Positions 22,145 through 31,990 of a stretch of 64,000 bases of DNA are shown piece by piece. The notes below the pieces were generated by a model. The model was not told the DNA's origin, ran no database searches, and saw only the letters and a program-made list of their open reading frames with translations. The position numbers were made by a program, and so were the translations under genes. Where the stretch lies: assembly GCF_001096185.1 (NCBI RefSeq), contig NZ_CRPU01000004.1, positions 99,741 through 163,740 of the forward strand. Direction: 5' to 3'. The stretch's first letter is position 1. The number at the start of each line of letters is the position of its first letter. The stretch comes from Streptococcus pneumoniae. Lineage in GTDB: Bacteria; Bacillota; Bacilli; Lactobacillales; Streptococcaceae.

Positions 22145-23062
22145 TTAAGACCAATTCCGAGCAACTTCTTCATCTGCCTTTAACTGATCCACTAATTGGT
22201 CAACTGAGTCAAATTTGGTCATATCTCGAATGCGATCAAGCCAATAAACCATGACGGTTTCCCCATAAATATCTTGATTAAAATCAAAAATATTGACTTC
22301 AAAACGTGCTTCTTCTCCATCAAAGGTCACATTTTTCCCGACACTAGCCATAGCACGATACTTCTGTCTTTGAATCTCAACATCAACAACATAAACGCCA
22401 TCTGCTGGCATATAAGTACGGTCTAAAAGCACTAAATTAGCTGTTGGATAACCAATCGTACGACCACGAGCGTTACCATGAACCACCATACCTCTTGATG
22501 GAAGCGGTGCCCCCAAAAGTTCTCCTGCTTCTTTCACATTTCCATCTAAAATAGCTTGACGGATACGTGTTGAACTAATCTTTCCTTTCTCATCTTCTAC
22601 AGGTGGAACAATGATAACTTCTCCATCAAAGTAATCCTTTAAATCTTCTGCTGTTTTTTTGTCAGAACCAAATGTATAATCAAAACCTGCAACAATAATT
22701 TTGGCATTCATAGCCTTGATATAAGTTGCAAAAAATTCTTCTGCCGTGAGACTAGCGAATTGACTACTAAAATCAAGGAGATATAATTCTTCTACACCTT
22801 CACGCTTTAATTTTCTCTCGCGTTCAGCAGGGTTCAAAATATGTAAAAACAGATCAGGATGATAAGGCTCTAAAGCGATCTTTGGAGATTCATTAAAGGT
22901 CATAACGACGATAGGTAATAAATCCTTTCTCGCAGCCTTATTGGCAACACGAAATAATTCTTGATGCCCCTTGTGTATACCATCAAAATAGCCAAGAACT
23001 ACGACTGAATCAGATGGTGTGCCAATATCTTTTTGGTTTTTTATAGGAATAGTAATAATCAT
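22145..23062 (-). CDS. ribF: bifunctional riboflavin kinase / FAD synthetase
   Basis: 305 residues. N-terminal FMN adenylyltransferase domain (GYFDGIHKGHQELF nucleotidyltransferase motif, ISSTRIRQAI) and C-terminal riboflavin kinase domain (GYPTANL, PADGVYVVDV). It converts riboflavin to FMN and FAD. No SD: the extended -10 TGATATAAT ends six bases before the ATG, so the mRNA is probably leaderless. Confidence 0.96.
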   Translation of the reverse strand: MIITIPIKNQKDIGTPSDSVVVLGYFDGIHKGHQELFRVANKAARKDLLPIVVMTFNESPKIALEPYHPDLFLHILNPAERERKLKREGVEELYLLDFSSQFASLTAEEFFATYIKAMNAKIIVAGFDYTFGSDKKTAEDLKDYFDGEVIIVPPVEDEKGKISSTRIRQAILDGNVKEAGELLGAPLPSRGMVVHGNARGRTIGYPTANLVLLDRTYMPADGVYVVDVEIQRQKYRAMASVGKNVTFDGEEARFEVNIFDFNQDIYGETVMVYWLDRIRDMTKFDSVDQLVDQLKADEEVARNWS

Positions 23063-23077
23063 AAAATAATTATATCA
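23060..23077 (-). promoter_or_regulatory. ribF promoter, likely leaderless start
   Basis: Minus-strand TGATATAAT, with TATAAT at 23074-23069, then TATTTT, then the ATG at 23062. Confidence 0.65.
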
Positions 23078-23280
23078 TAGCGATAGCTATTTCTGGAACA
23101 GAAAATCTGAAATGTCGTTTTTTTCACCTGAAGTGTACCTATTTTCAAAAAGCACTTCACTCTATCGTTGCTTAACTATGAATTTTGCAATATTCTTCTC
23201 AAAAACTTGTAGGACATCTTCAAAAGTTTGAAAGGAGTGATTAGACTTGTTCGGTAACCCTAAAGTGTCATACTATGCTT

Positions 23281-23379
23281 ATGTATGAAAAAGCAATGCA
23301 ACTAACTCCTGAGAACTTTAAATTACTAATTGGTGTCGAAAAGGTAGAATTTAGAATCGAGGTACACCTATGGCTGTAA
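23281..23379 (+). pseudogene. transposase relic, IS5-like N-terminus
   Basis: 32 codons beginning MYEKAMQLTPENFKLLIGV, like the start of IS5-family OrfA proteins, then an immediate loss of frame. A second, more decayed copy lies at 26690-26780 on the other strand. Confidence 0.55.
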
Positions 23380-23573
23380 AATTTACAAAACGAGATAACT
23401 TGGGCAAGATATTTGAAGAGTTTCCTAAACTCCCTGATTTGAAGCAAGTCACTTTCCCTGATGACAAAGAAAAAAGCCAAAGCAGTAAAGAAAAACTAGA
23501 TGACTGCTTTTCAACAACTCCCATCCAGTGTGCTTCAGATTGGAGCTATTTTTCTCTCCATCTGTTAGCTTGA
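23370..23573 (+). pseudogene. small ORF of unknown origin, probably degenerate
   Basis: 67 codons with an SD-like GAGGT before the ATG. The first 40 or so residues (KRDNLGKIFEEFPKLPDLK...) look protein-like and charged, while the last 20 look like out-of-frame sequence. It overlaps the transposase relic. I do not recognise it. Either a fragment of a longer lost gene or part of a decayed element. Confidence 0.35.
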
Positions 23574-23688
23574 ATTCTCAGACAGTTTCAGCTAAAGAAT
23601 ATCTTTTCCCTTATCAGAAGGGACGAATCAAGCCATTCAGACAAGTGAAGGGACGACAAGCCAATATTTGAAACCAGATACCAGTTCT

Positions 23689-23778
23689 TATAGTCAATTG
23701 AAATAAAATCTGAAGAAATCGAGTAGGAAACTCAAATCATTTTTTAGCAGTGTTCTATTCCAGATTCAATCCACTATA
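23689..23778. repeat. RUP-like element, shortened
   Basis: 90 bases with inverted ends TATAGTCAATTGAAATAAAA and, reversed, TATAGTGGATTGAATCTGGA. Shorter than the 107-base RUP, so probably an internal deletion. Confidence 0.6.
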
Positions 23779-23813
23779 AATATTAAAAAGTATGGGTATC
23801 AAAACAAAAAAAT

Positions 23814-23913
23814 AGGCTCTCCGAAAACTCGGAAAGCCTTATTTAATGCTATTTCTAGCCTCCTCGCCTTTACATTTCAAGGCTCGGGATAAAAAGGTTC
23901 ACTGGACCTTTTT
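23814..23913 (-). terminator. rpmA 3' UTR hairpins and terminator
   Basis: A hairpin over the rpmA stop (23891-23913, AAAAAGGTTC / GGACCTTTTT), then ATCCCGAGCCTTGAAA, then the terminator 23814-23839 (AGGCTCTCCGA / TCGGAAAGCCT) followed on the minus strand by TATTTTTTTG. Same order and similar words as behind eno. Confidence 0.75.
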
Positions 23914-24205
23914 ATTTAGCGATTGGGTAAACAGAAACTTGTTTTTTATCGCGTCCTTTACGTTCAAAGCGTACTACGCCTTCAACTTTAGCGAACAAAG
24001 TATCGTCTCCACCACGTCCAACGTTCACACCTGGATAGATGTGTGTACCACGTTGACGGTAAAGGATAGATCCACCTGTTACAGTTTGTCCATCAGCTGC
24101 TTTAGCTCCAAGACGTTTTGCTTGTGAATCACGTCCGTTTGATGTAGAACCTCCACCTTTTTTGTGGGCGAAAAGTTGCAAGTTGTTAAGAGTCATTTTT
24201 AACAT
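23912..24205 (-). CDS. rpmA: 50S ribosomal protein L27
   Basis: 97 residues, larger than mature L27 because of a nine-to-twelve-residue N-terminal extension [12 protein letters not shown] before [16 protein letters not shown]. In Firmicutes this extension is removed by the protease Prp, whose gene is next to it. The glycine- and lysine-rich N-terminus of mature L27 reaches the peptidyl-transferase centre. Last gene of rplU-prp-rpmA. Confidence 0.98.
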   Translation of the reverse strand: MLKMTLNNLQLFAHKKGGGSTSNGRDSQAKRLGAKAADGQTVTGGSILYRQRGTHIYPGVNVGRGGDDTLFAKVEGVVRFERKGRDKKQVSVYPIAK

Positions 24206-24221
24206 AATGTTTTCCTCCGTG

Positions 24222-24575
<354 letters not shown>

Positions 24576-24581
24576 TTAAAA

Positions 24582-24896
24582 TTAAGCGTTGATTGCGTTG
24601 ATGACAACTTTTGTATATGGTTGACGGTGACCTTGTTTACGGTGGCTACCTTTTTTAGGTTTGTACTTGTAAGTAACCACTTTCTTTTGTTTTCCTTGTT
24701 TTTCAACAGTTCCAACTACAGTAGCTCCAGCAACAAGTGGAGTTCCGACAACAGTGTTTTCACCACCAACAAGAACAACTTCGTTAAAAGTAACTTCTTG
24801 ACCAGCTTCAACGTTCAATTTTTCAACGTAAACTGCTTGACCAACTTCAACTTTAACTTGTTTTCCGCCAGTTTTGATAATTGCGTATGTGCTCAT
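24582..24896 (-). CDS. rplU: 50S ribosomal protein L21
   Basis: 104 residues starting [17 protein letters not shown] at 24896, with SD AGGAGG nine bases upstream; the open frame extends 25 codons further but that is leader. The C-terminal [19 protein letters not shown] is typical. First gene of rplU-prp-rpmA. A structured leader of about 135 bases precedes it. Confidence 0.97.
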
Positions 24897-25032
24897 TATG
24901 CACCTCCTATGATTTTTATGGGTTTCCCCGATTTTTTGTGAAGACTCGCCTAGCATCGTGGGACGAACCACTTAAACTTGAATAATCAAGCAACGATGTT
25001 CGTGCGGTTGCACAGGAACGTGCATAGTCAAC
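24897..25032 (-). ncRNA. probable L21 leader (autoregulatory 5' UTR)
   Basis: About 135-base leader between the promoter and rplU, GC-richer than its surroundings, with a long-range pairing (ATCGT ... ACGAT) around a stem-loop and a conserved-looking CTAGGCGAGTCTTCAC segment. Its place and size match the Firmicutes L21 leader family, which is thought to bind L21. Assigned by position and partial structure only. Confidence 0.6.
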
Positions 25033-25038
25033 TCTCTA

Positions 25039-25067
25039 AGTATAGCATATCTCCTATTTTCTTACAA
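25039..25067 (-). promoter_or_regulatory. rplU operon promoter
   Basis: Minus-strand -35 TTGTAA (25067-25062), 17-base spacer ending TGC, -10 TATACT (25044-25039). Confidence 0.7.
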
Positions 25068-25077
25068 GTAATAACAC

Positions 25078-25770
25078 CTAAAATGAAGCTTTTTCTTTTA
25101 CTTTTTTCCGCCACGAGGCAAAAAGCATACTGAGATAAAAAATGCTCATCATAATAGGAACACCAAGAATGGTCTTTTCATGATAGAAAATCGTCAAATA
25201 AGCTGAAAAGACAACACCAAGGACAAAACTACTAAGCAGGCTAACAAATATGAACCCTTCACGCAAAAAAGGTGTGTGCTTGGTTCGGAAATAATCCCCA
25301 AAAGCTAGCATGGTTCGTTTGATATTCCCTGTCATAAAAGCGTTATTGTAGGCAATACCCGATACTTCTCCAAAAGCAGTTGTCACCAGTCCCATACAGA
25401 AGGCCAAGGGCGGCACTAGATAGATATTATCTACAGTCTGCGGAACAAAACCAATAACTATTGATAGGATTGCCAAAGGAATCAGTGACAGAATTGGCTT
25501 TTTTACAATTCTCAATTTTTCCTTATAAATGGTTAGTAAAAAAACTCCCAGCATAAATGCTATTAAAGTTAAAAGCTTATCCCTAACATCCGAAACATTA
25601 TTCTGTATTAGCTCTACCGAAAGAAAGACAACATTTCCAGTTTGTCCAGCTACAAGGGTATTCCCGCGAACAATAAAAGTGTAAGCATCCACATATCCAG
25701 CACAAAACGTCAAAAAAAGTGCTAACCTTTTAGACTGACGTGATATTTTTCTTATAGGTAATAACCTCAT
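25078..25770 (-). CDS. YoaK family membrane protein (DUF1275)
   Basis: 230 residues with about six membrane helices. FLTFCAGYVDAYTFIV and VAGQTGNVVFLSVEL are the family hallmarks (G-x-x-D-A, T-G-N). Function unknown. The open frame starts at 25839, but an extended -10 (TGGTACAAT, 25809-25801) places the transcript start near 25794, and the SD GGGAGG precedes the ATG at 25770, so I use that start. Confidence 0.85.
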   Translation of the reverse strand: MRLLPIRKISRQSKRLALFLTFCAGYVDAYTFIVRGNTLVAGQTGNVVFLSVELIQNNVSDVRDKLLTLIAFMLGVFLLTIYKEKLRIVKKPILSLIPLAILSIVIGFVPQTVDNIYLVPPLAFCMGLVTTAFGEVSGIAYNNAFMTGNIKRTMLAFGDYFRTKHTPFLREGFIFVSLLSSFVLGVVFSAYLTIFYHEKTILGVPIMMSIFYLSMLFASWRKKVKEKASF

Positions 25771-26183
25771 TTTCCCTCCCATTGTATTTTCTCTTAGAAT
25801 ATTGTACCATTTTCTTTCTAAAAAATCGTAGGCTACCATTTAGATTTTACTATTAGCATAAAAATAATAATAGACAACTATTTATCTAAAAATAGATAGA
25901 GGTAACATGTTTGTAAACAAATCATACGAACCTTTAGTAAAATCATTTCCATGAAACCAGAATAGAGCCCCTCTTAGCAAAAATCATTATTTTAATTTAT
26001 TTCTAATCACCCTTTGACATAAATAACTCTTACCAATAAAAGACTATGTCTTCAAAAAATGGTATAATAAAATCAATACTTGGGCTTGATGGCTATGCTA
26101 CTAATAACAATTAGGATAGAAGATCAGGCACTTGTTAACAACAAGGATTATCCCCTTGAGATGAAAGGAACTTTAGAAATCTT
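25771..26183. other. yoaK-ybaB intergenic stretch
   Basis: Divergent promoters. Toward yoaK: TGGTACAAT. Toward ybaB: TGGTATAAT (-10 at 26063-26068) followed by a leader of about 110 bases. Two short palindromes, TATCTAAAAATAGATA (25882-25897) and TTTGTAAACAAA nearby, could be operators. No ORF seen. Confidence 0.55.
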
Positions 26184-26483
26184 ATGATGAACATGCAAAA
26201 CATGATGCGTCAAGCACAAAAACTTCAAAAACAAATGGAACAAAGTCAAGCTGAACTTGCAGCTATGCAATTTATTGGCAAATCTGCTCAAGACCTTGTC
26301 CAAGCGACCTTAACTGGAGATAAGAAAATTGTCAGCATTGACTTTAATCCAGCTGTCGTTGACCCAGAGGACCTTGAAACTCTTTCTGATATGACCGTTC
26401 AAGCCATCAACTCTGCTCTTGAACAAATCGATGAAACTACCAAGAAAAAACTGGGTGCTTTCGCTGGGAAATTGCCATTCTAA
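26184..26483 (+). CDS. ybaB: YbaB/EbfC family nucleoid-associated protein
   Basis: 99 residues. The N-terminus [20 protein letters not shown] and central tract [14 protein letters not shown] fit the YbaB/EbfC family of small dimeric DNA-binding proteins. In many bacteria it sits beside recR or dnaX; here it stands alone with its own promoter and terminator. Confidence 0.92.
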   Translation: MMNMQNMMRQAQKLQKQMEQSQAELAAMQFIGKSAQDLVQATLTGDKKIVSIDFNPAVVDPEDLETLSDMTVQAINSALEQIDETTKKKLGAFAGKLPF

Positions 26484-26544
26484 AAACAAGGACCTAGAAC
26501 AATACTTGTCGATAACAAAGGCTAAGAAAGGTGCAAAAATTATA

Positions 26545-26594
26545 AAAAACGCATAATAGCAGGTGTACAAAAAACACTCAATATTATGCGTTTT
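26545..26594 (+). terminator. ybaB terminator
   Basis: Stem AAAAACGCATAATA / TATTATGCGTTTT with a 23-base loop, T-rich tail. Confidence 0.75.
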
Positions 26595-26689
26595 CTCATG
26601 AAAAAATTCTCTTTTCATACTCATTTAAAATCAAAAAGGGAATTTACCGTTTTACGGACATGTATATTACAGATGTCTATAGGTCGTAT

Positions 26690-26780
26690 ATAGACAGGAT
26701 ATTATCGCTTGGAAGTTGTCCTTTTTGACACCAATCAGTAATTTAGTTCTCAGGAGTTAGTGGCAGTGCTTTTCGTACAT
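26690..26780 (-). pseudogene. second IS5-like transposase relic
   Basis: On the minus strand ATGTACGAAAAGCAC..., then CTAACTCCTGAGAACT and ATTGGTGTCAAAAAGGA, nearly the same words as the relic at 23281, with small deletions and an in-frame stop. Remnant of the same IS type. Confidence 0.55.
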
Positions 26781-26827
26781 AGTTTCATAACTACAGTATA
26801 GCATAGTATATCGCTTTATAGTTTTCA

Positions 26828-27802
26828 CTATTGATGAACAGCTTGGGCTGCTGTGATAAGGGTCAACTTGTACACATCATCAGCATTACATCCACGAGAG
26901 AGGTCGTTAACTGGCTTGTTCAAACCTTGCAAAACAGGACCAACTGCCGCAAAGCCACCAAGACGTTCAGCCATCTTGTATCCGATATTTCCTGCCTCGA
27001 TACCTGGGAAGATGAAGACATTTGCTTGACCAGCTACCGTACTTCCAGGAGCTTTCAAAGCTGCAGTTTCAGGAACAAAGGCTGCATCAAATTGCAACTC
27101 ACCATCGATTTCAAGGTCAGGGCGCAAGTCGTGAGCAATTTTAGTTGCTTCAACGACCTTATCAACGCTTTCACCAAAACCTGAACCTTTAGTAGAATAG
27201 CTTAGCATAGCAATTTTAGGCTCAATGCCAAACATCTTAGCTGTGATTGCTGAGTTGATGGCAATTTCAGCCAAAGCTTCCGCGTCTGGATTGATGTTGA
27301 TGGCACAGTCTCCAAATAGGTAACGTTCCGTACCACGAACCATGAGGAAGGCTCCTGAAGTACGAGTAACATTAGGACGAGTTTTAATGATTTGAAGGGC
27401 TGGACGAACTGTTGCAGCAGTTGAGTGAAGTGCACCTGAAACCATACCGTCAACCAAGCCCATATATACTAGCATTACACCAAAGTAGTTAACGTCTTCA
27501 CGTAAGAGTCTAGTAGCTTCTTCTTCTGATATCTTACCGTTTCGACGTTCAACGAGCGCAGCAACCATTTCGTCAAACTTAGCGTAGTGGTCAGGATCGA
27601 TGACTTCATAACCCTCGTGAATCCCTTCAATTTCAAGGTAAATTTTAATTTTTTCTGGTTTACCAAGCAAGACTGGAATAACATCTGTTTCTTTTACCAA
27701 GCGTTTCGTAGCTTGAAGAATACGAGGTTCTTTTCCTTCAGGTAGAACAATGCGGACATTTTTACCAACTAGGTTGGCTCTTAGACTTTCAAAAACTTCC
27801 AT
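26828..27802 (-). CDS. pta: phosphate acetyltransferase
   Basis: 324 residues, single-domain Pta. It interconverts acetyl-CoA and acetyl phosphate; with AckA it yields ATP and acetate, and in pneumococcus it works alongside the acetyl phosphate made by pyruvate oxidase. Typical stretches: IVLPEGKEPRILQA, GMVSGALHSTAATVRPALQII, LSYSTKGSGFGESVDKV, and the C-terminal GLNKPVNDLSRGC. Last gene of relQ-nadK-rluD-pta, with an SD AAAGGAG and a possible internal -10 (TATAAT, 27832-27827). Confidence 0.96.
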   Translation of the reverse strand: MEVFESLRANLVGKNVRIVLPEGKEPRILQATKRLVKETDVIPVLLGKPEKIKIYLEIEGIHEGYEVIDPDHYAKFDEMVAALVERRNGKISEEEATRLLREDVNYFGVMLVYMGLVDGMVSGALHSTAATVRPALQIIKTRPNVTRTSGAFLMVRGTERYLFGDCAININPDAEALAEIAINSAITAKMFGIEPKIAMLSYSTKGSGFGESVDKVVEATKIAHDLRPDLEIDGELQFDAAFVPETAALKAPGSTVAGQANVFIFPGIEAGNIGYKMAERLGGFAAVGPVLQGLNKPVNDLSRGCNADDVYKLTLITAAQAVHQ

Positions 27803-27844
27803 GAGTTTTCTCCTTTAAAATAATAAATTATACTCTAATATTTT

Positions 27845-28741
27845 TTATTGAGTATTAGTTGATAACTGAGTAATAAGGTTGCTGAAATCATCCGGCAAGG
27901 GACTTTCTAACTGCAAGTCTTGCTCTAAAAATGGATGATAAAAGGATAGGTAATGGCAATGCAGGGCCTGACGTTGGATGCCGTCGTCCAGACTACCGCC
28001 ATACAAATCGTCTCCCAACAAAGGAAAACCAATATGAGAAAAATGGACTCGAATTTGGTGGGTTCTTCCAGTATGCAGGCGAATGTCTACCAAGTGGATA
28101 TTTCCATAAGAAGCTACAAGCTTGTAAGAAGTATGGGCATACTTTCCACCTTTAGCCACCCGTCTGGTGATAATAGAGTCTTCATCACGCGCAATAGGAG
28201 CAATAATTTCCCCATCTAGCTCCAAGTATCCATCACCTTTAACCAAAGCAAAGTAGCGCTTCTCGATAGATTTCTTCTGCAACTGCTTGTCTAACCGTGC
28301 ATGGGCATAGCCGTGTTTGGCAAAGAGCATCAAGCCAGAAGTATCCCTATCAAGCCTGGTCACAATGTGAACCTGCTGATTTTCATAATTTTGCTTGACA
28401 TAGTAACCCTTAATAAAATTGGCAATGGTATTGGAGTGGTTAACACTAGGAATAGAGGCAACTCCATAGGGTTTATTCAAGACTAGAAAGTGGTCATCCT
28501 CATAGAGAATATCCAGTGGACGCTCGATAGCTTCTAGAGTTTCAAAGCCTTCCTCAGCAGGAATATCGATGATAACTCGGTCTCCAATGTCCAATAGATA
28601 AGTTGCATTTTGCGGTTGGTCATTGACTAGAATAGCTCCACCTCGAAACTTAATCTTGGCCAGAAGCCCCTTAGAAACCTCGTGCTTTCTTAAGAAGGTC
28701 TTAACCTTGACATGTTCATCTGCGATAAATTCAAACCTCAT
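27845..28741 (-). CDS. RluA/RluD family pseudouridine synthase
   Basis: 298 residues. N-terminal S4-like RNA-binding region and the catalytic motif [18 protein letters not shown] containing the essential Asp (R-L-D-R), plus [12 protein letters not shown]. It converts uridine to pseudouridine in rRNA or tRNA; the exact site is unknown, as RluD-like paralogues in Firmicutes vary. It overlaps nadK by four bases. Confidence 0.93.
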   Translation of the reverse strand: MRFEFIADEHVKVKTFLRKHEVSKGLLAKIKFRGGAILVNDQPQNATYLLDIGDRVIIDIPAEEGFETLEAIERPLDILYEDDHFLVLNKPYGVASIPSVNHSNTIANFIKGYYVKQNYENQQVHIVTRLDRDTSGLMLFAKHGYAHARLDKQLQKKSIEKRYFALVKGDGYLELDGEIIAPIARDEDSIITRRVAKGGKYAHTSYKLVASYGNIHLVDIRLHTGRTHQIRVHFSHIGFPLLGDDLYGGSLDDGIQRQALHCHYLSFYHPFLEQDLQLESPLPDDFSNLITQLSTNTQ

Positions 28742-29556
28742 TCATCCACCTCGCCGATAAAGGCATCCTTAACACGGTTCCAGAAGCTGGTATGGCTAGG
28801 AGTCGCGACAAAGTGAATCTTATGATGATCAATTTGATACTCGATTCGCTCGATACTACGGAAAGAATAAACGCTATTGTCAACCGAAATAGTATGGTAA
28901 TCGTTTCTTGTTGGAATGAGTTCAATCTTATCCTTCTTAGGCACAATAATGGACGAACCCAGCGTTCGATAGACACGATTATTAAGGCTGGCAATTTCCG
29001 TTAATTGCAAAGCTTCAATGGTGGGGTGTAAAACAGCACCGCCAAGAGACTTGTTATAGGCAGTACTACCAGTCGGTGTCGAAACTGTTAGCCCGTCTCC
29101 ACGAAAACGTTCAAAGGGAACACCATTGATGACAATATCTGCCACCATGGTTCGATCAGACCTGCGGATGCTGGCTTCATTGAGGGCACGAAAAATCTTG
29201 ACCTCTCCATTTCCAAGAAAAACCTTCACATTTAGAACAGGGTAAGAAACCCTTGCTCCGGTATCTAGCTGCAAATTGGTCATTAACTTATCCAACTCAA
29301 AATCACGATAATCGGTATAAAAGCCCAGATGTCCTGTATGAAGACCGATAAAGCGTACCTTATCAAGTTGGTCTTCGTACTTATGAAAGGCCGACAAGAG
29401 CATGCCATCTCCACCAATGGAAATGACAATGTCCGGACTGCTATCATTGAGTATAAACTGATTTCTCTTCAAACGATCTCGCAATTCATACAAAACCCTT
29501 TGACTCTGCGGTTTTCTATTGGCTATCAGATCAATTCGTTTACCTGTATTCTTCAT
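28738..29556 (-). CDS. nadK: NAD kinase
   Basis: ATP-NAD kinase making NADP. 272 residues from [17 protein letters not shown]. Diagnostic motifs are [12 protein letters not shown] (G-G-D-G) and [20 protein letters not shown]. Its start lies inside the end of relQ (about 17-base overlap), implying translational coupling. The open frame has four further codons upstream, less likely to be used. Confidence 0.96.
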   Translation of the reverse strand: MKNTGKRIDLIANRKPQSQRVLYELRDRLKRNQFILNDSSPDIVISIGGDGMLLSAFHKYEDQLDKVRFIGLHTGHLGFYTDYRDFELDKLMTNLQLDTGARVSYPVLNVKVFLGNGEVKIFRALNEASIRRSDRTMVADIVINGVPFERFRGDGLTVSTPTGSTAYNKSLGGAVLHPTIEALQLTEIASLNNRVYRTLGSSIIVPKKDKIELIPTRNDYHTISVDNSVYSFRSIERIEYQIDHHKIHFVATPSHTSFWNRVKDAFIGEVDE

Positions 29557-30211
29557 CTGTATCGTCACTGTTTCCTACACCATCATTTAATTTTCTGCTC
29601 AAAGGATCAAAAAGTGCCTGAGCTTCTTGAATATCATCACGAATTTTACCCATTTCTTCATCCAACTGATGGGCAATTCTAGCTGTAATTTCCAGTCGCT
29701 TCTTAATCTCCTCTGGGAAATCCCCTTGGTACTTGTAGTTGAGAGAATGTTCTATCGTTGCCCAGAAATTCATGGCCAAGGTACGAATCTGAATTTCCGC
29801 CAAAATGGTCTTGGCTCCATTGATGGTATCAACTGTATATTCTACTACCACATGATAGGAACGGTAGCCTGAGGCCTTTCGATGAGTAATGTAATCTCGC
29901 TCCTGTATGATTCTCATGTCCTGACGTTTGCGCAAAATTTCCACTACTTCCTTAACGTCATCTACAAACTGAACCATCACACGCAAACCTGCAATATCCT
30001 GTAAATCGTGTTCCAAGGTCGCATAAGTAATGCCACGACGAGCCATTTTTTCCTTGATACTCTCAATTGGCTTGACTCGACCAGTCACAAACTCAATCGG
30101 AGAATGCTTATTTTGTTTACGATATTGCTTACGAATACCACGTAGTTTAATTTTTAACTCACCAACAGCTTGAATGTAAGGATCTAGAAATTCTTCCCAT
30201 TCTAAGGTCAT
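29540..30211 (-). CDS. relQ: small alarmone synthetase RelQ
   Basis: 223-residue GTP pyrophosphokinase with only the synthetase domain. [28 protein letters not shown] and [13 protein letters not shown] are the RelA/SpoT synthetase motifs; there is no HD hydrolase and no TGS/ACT. It makes (p)ppGpp independently of the ribosome; RelQ forms tetramers and binds RNA in relatives. First gene of relQ-nadK-rluD-pta; its minus-strand extended -10 is TGGTATAAT (30302-30294). Confidence 0.95.
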   Translation of the reverse strand: MTLEWEEFLDPYIQAVGELKIKLRGIRKQYRKQNKHSPIEFVTGRVKPIESIKEKMARRGITYATLEHDLQDIAGLRVMVQFVDDVKEVVEILRKRQDMRIIQERDYITHRKASGYRSYHVVVEYTVDTINGAKTILAEIQIRTLAMNFWATIEHSLNYKYQGDFPEEIKKRLEITARIAHQLDEEMGKIRDDIQEAQALFDPLSRKLNDGVGNSDDTDEEYR

Positions 30212-30339
30212 ATCTTCTCCCTTGTTCTCATATTATCCTTCAAAAATATCTTTGATTTTTTCTCCAGATTCATATACAATAAATACAATACTTATTATAC
30301 CATAAATCCGCTTTCAACGATAAAGAAAAGGTAAGAAAA

Positions 30340-30909
30340 ATGAAACATTTAGAAATTGAATTGAAAACACTATTGAAAAAAGATGAATACAATCGTCTAA
30401 AAAACCAGTTCACAGGTGTCACTCCTGTTCTTCAAAAAAATTACTACATAGACACGCTTGATTTTGAACTGCGAGAAAAGAAAGTTGCTATGCGCATTCG
30501 AACCTTTGAAGACTGGGCAGAATTGACACTCAAAATCCCACAAAGTGTCGGAAACATGGAATACAATCAACAATTGCAACTAACAGATGCTGAAAACTAT
30601 CTGGCTAAGGAAGAACTTCCTCAGGGACTGGTTCTTGATGAATTGGCAAAACATGGTATTAAAACAAGTGAATGGCAGATCCTTGGTTGTCTAACGACAC
30701 TTCGCTATGAAATGCAAACAACTATTGGCCTCATGGCACTGGATGAAAGTCAGTACTTTGATATTACAGATTACGAATTAGAGCTCGAAGTGGAAAATCA
30801 TGAGCAAGGCAAACAGGATTTCCAACAATTTTTAGAGGAAAATCAGATTTCCTACCAAAAAGCCCCTTCAAAATTGGTTCGATTTGTCAAAAGTATGAAA
30901 AATAGCTGA
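30340..30909 (+). CDS. CYTH domain protein
   Basis: 189 residues. The N-terminal E-x-E-x-K signature is HLEIELKTLL, followed by charged strands typical of the triphosphate tunnel fold. CYTH proteins bind triphosphates and metal (thiamine triphosphatase, polyphosphatase or adenylyl cyclase); the substrate here is unknown. In Firmicutes it commonly neighbours relQ, as here, in divergent arrangement. Confidence 0.9.
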   Translation: MKHLEIELKTLLKKDEYNRLKNQFTGVTPVLQKNYYIDTLDFELREKKVAMRIRTFEDWAELTLKIPQSVGNMEYNQQLQLTDAENYLAKEELPQGLVLDELAKHGIKTSEWQILGCLTTLRYEMQTTIGLMALDESQYFDITDYELELEVENHEQGKQDFQQFLEENQISYQKAPSKLVRFVKSMKNS

Positions 30910-30925
30910 AATAATCTCCATTTTT

Positions 30926-30934
30926 TGGTAAAAT
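30926..30934 (+). promoter_or_regulatory. prs operon extended -10
   Basis: TGGTAAAAT (TAAAAT at 30929-30934), leaving a leader of about 80 bases before prs. Confidence 0.5.
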
Positions 30935-31021
30935 AGAAAAGATAAAAATACACGAATCCCAGTTCATATATGTAAGGCAAATATCACTAGGATTTATAAA
31001 GTTTACAGAGGACGGTCTATA

Positions 31022-31981
31022 ATGTCAGATAGAAAAAACATGAAACTTTTCGCACTCAACTCTAACCAAGAGATTGCACAGAAAATTGCTGAAGCTGTTG
31101 GTGTCCCACTTGGAAAACTATCATCACGTCAATTTTCAGACGGAGAAATCCAAGTGAATATCGAAGAAAGTGTCCGTGGTTATGATGTTTACATCATCCA
31201 ATCAACAAGTTTCCCTGTTAACAACCACCTAATGGAATTGTTAATCATGGTCGACGCTTGTGTGCGCGCAAGTGCCCACAGTATCAACGTTGTCCTTCCA
31301 TATTTTGGCTATGCACGTCAAGACCGCATTGCTTCACCACGTGAGCCACTTACAGCAAAACTAGTTGCCAATATGCTGGTTAAGGCTGGGGTTGATCGTA
31401 TCCTGACTCTTGATTTACATGCCGTTCAGGTTCAAGGTTTCTTTGATATTCCAGTGGATAATCTTTTCACTGTTCCCCTATTTGCAAAACATTACTGCGA
31501 TAAGGGACTACTCGGTTCAGATGTTGTTGTCGTTAGCCCTAAAAATTCAGGTGTCAAACGTGCGCGTAGCTTGGCTGAATATCTTGATGCTCCTATCGCC
31601 ATTATCGACTACCCTCAAGACGATGCAACTCGTAACGAAGGTTATATTATTGGTGATGTTGAAGGTAAGAAAGCCATCTTGATTGATGATATTCTGAATA
31701 CTGGACGTACCTTCTCTGAAGCTTCTAAAATCGTTGAACGTGAAGGAGCTACAGAAATTTATGCTGTTTCTAGCCACGGTCTCTTCGTCGAGGGAGCTGC
31801 TGAACTTCTTGACAATACTAAGATTAAAGAAATTCTTGTGACTGATTCAGTAGCAACAAAAGAAAAAACTCCTAAAAACGTGTGCTACATCACTGCTAGT
31901 GAGTTAATTGGTGATGCCATCGTCCGTATCCACGAAAGAAAACCAGTCAGCCCACTCTTTGCCTACAACAAAAAGAAATAA
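31022..31981 (+). CDS. prs: ribose-phosphate pyrophosphokinase
   Basis: PRPP synthetase, 319 residues, class I. ATP-binding and catalytic parts are [40 protein letters not shown], and the PRPP loop [16 protein letters not shown] feeds purine, pyrimidine, NAD, histidine and tryptophan synthesis. SD GAGGACGG before the ATG. The cysteine desulfurase follows after nine bases, so the two are co-transcribed. Confidence 0.95.
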   Translation: MSDRKNMKLFALNSNQEIAQKIAEAVGVPLGKLSSRQFSDGEIQVNIEESVRGYDVYIIQSTSFPVNNHLMELLIMVDACVRASAHSINVVLPYFGYARQDRIASPREPLTAKLVANMLVKAGVDRILTLDLHAVQVQGFFDIPVDNLFTVPLFAKHYCDKGLLGSDVVVVSPKNSGVKRARSLAEYLDAPIAIIDYPQDDATRNEGYIIGDVEGKKAILIDDILNTGRTFSEASKIVEREGATEIYAVSSHGLFVEGAAELLDNTKIKEILVTDSVATKEKTPKNVCYITASELIGDAIVRIHERKPVSPLFAYNKKK

Positions 31982-31990
31982 GGTGATTCT

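Larger units (their letters stand above)
26484..26827. other. ybaB-pta intergenic stretch
   Basis: Holds the ybaB terminator (26545-26594) and a decayed transposase fragment (26690-26780). The rest, 26600-26690 and 26781-26827, is AT-rich with no feature I can name. Confidence 0.6.

Noticed and set aside
27827-27858. TATAAT and weak hairpin between rluD-like gene and pta as a separate pta promoter
   Set aside because: No -35 at proper distance and the -10 lacks a TG extension; noted only as possible.
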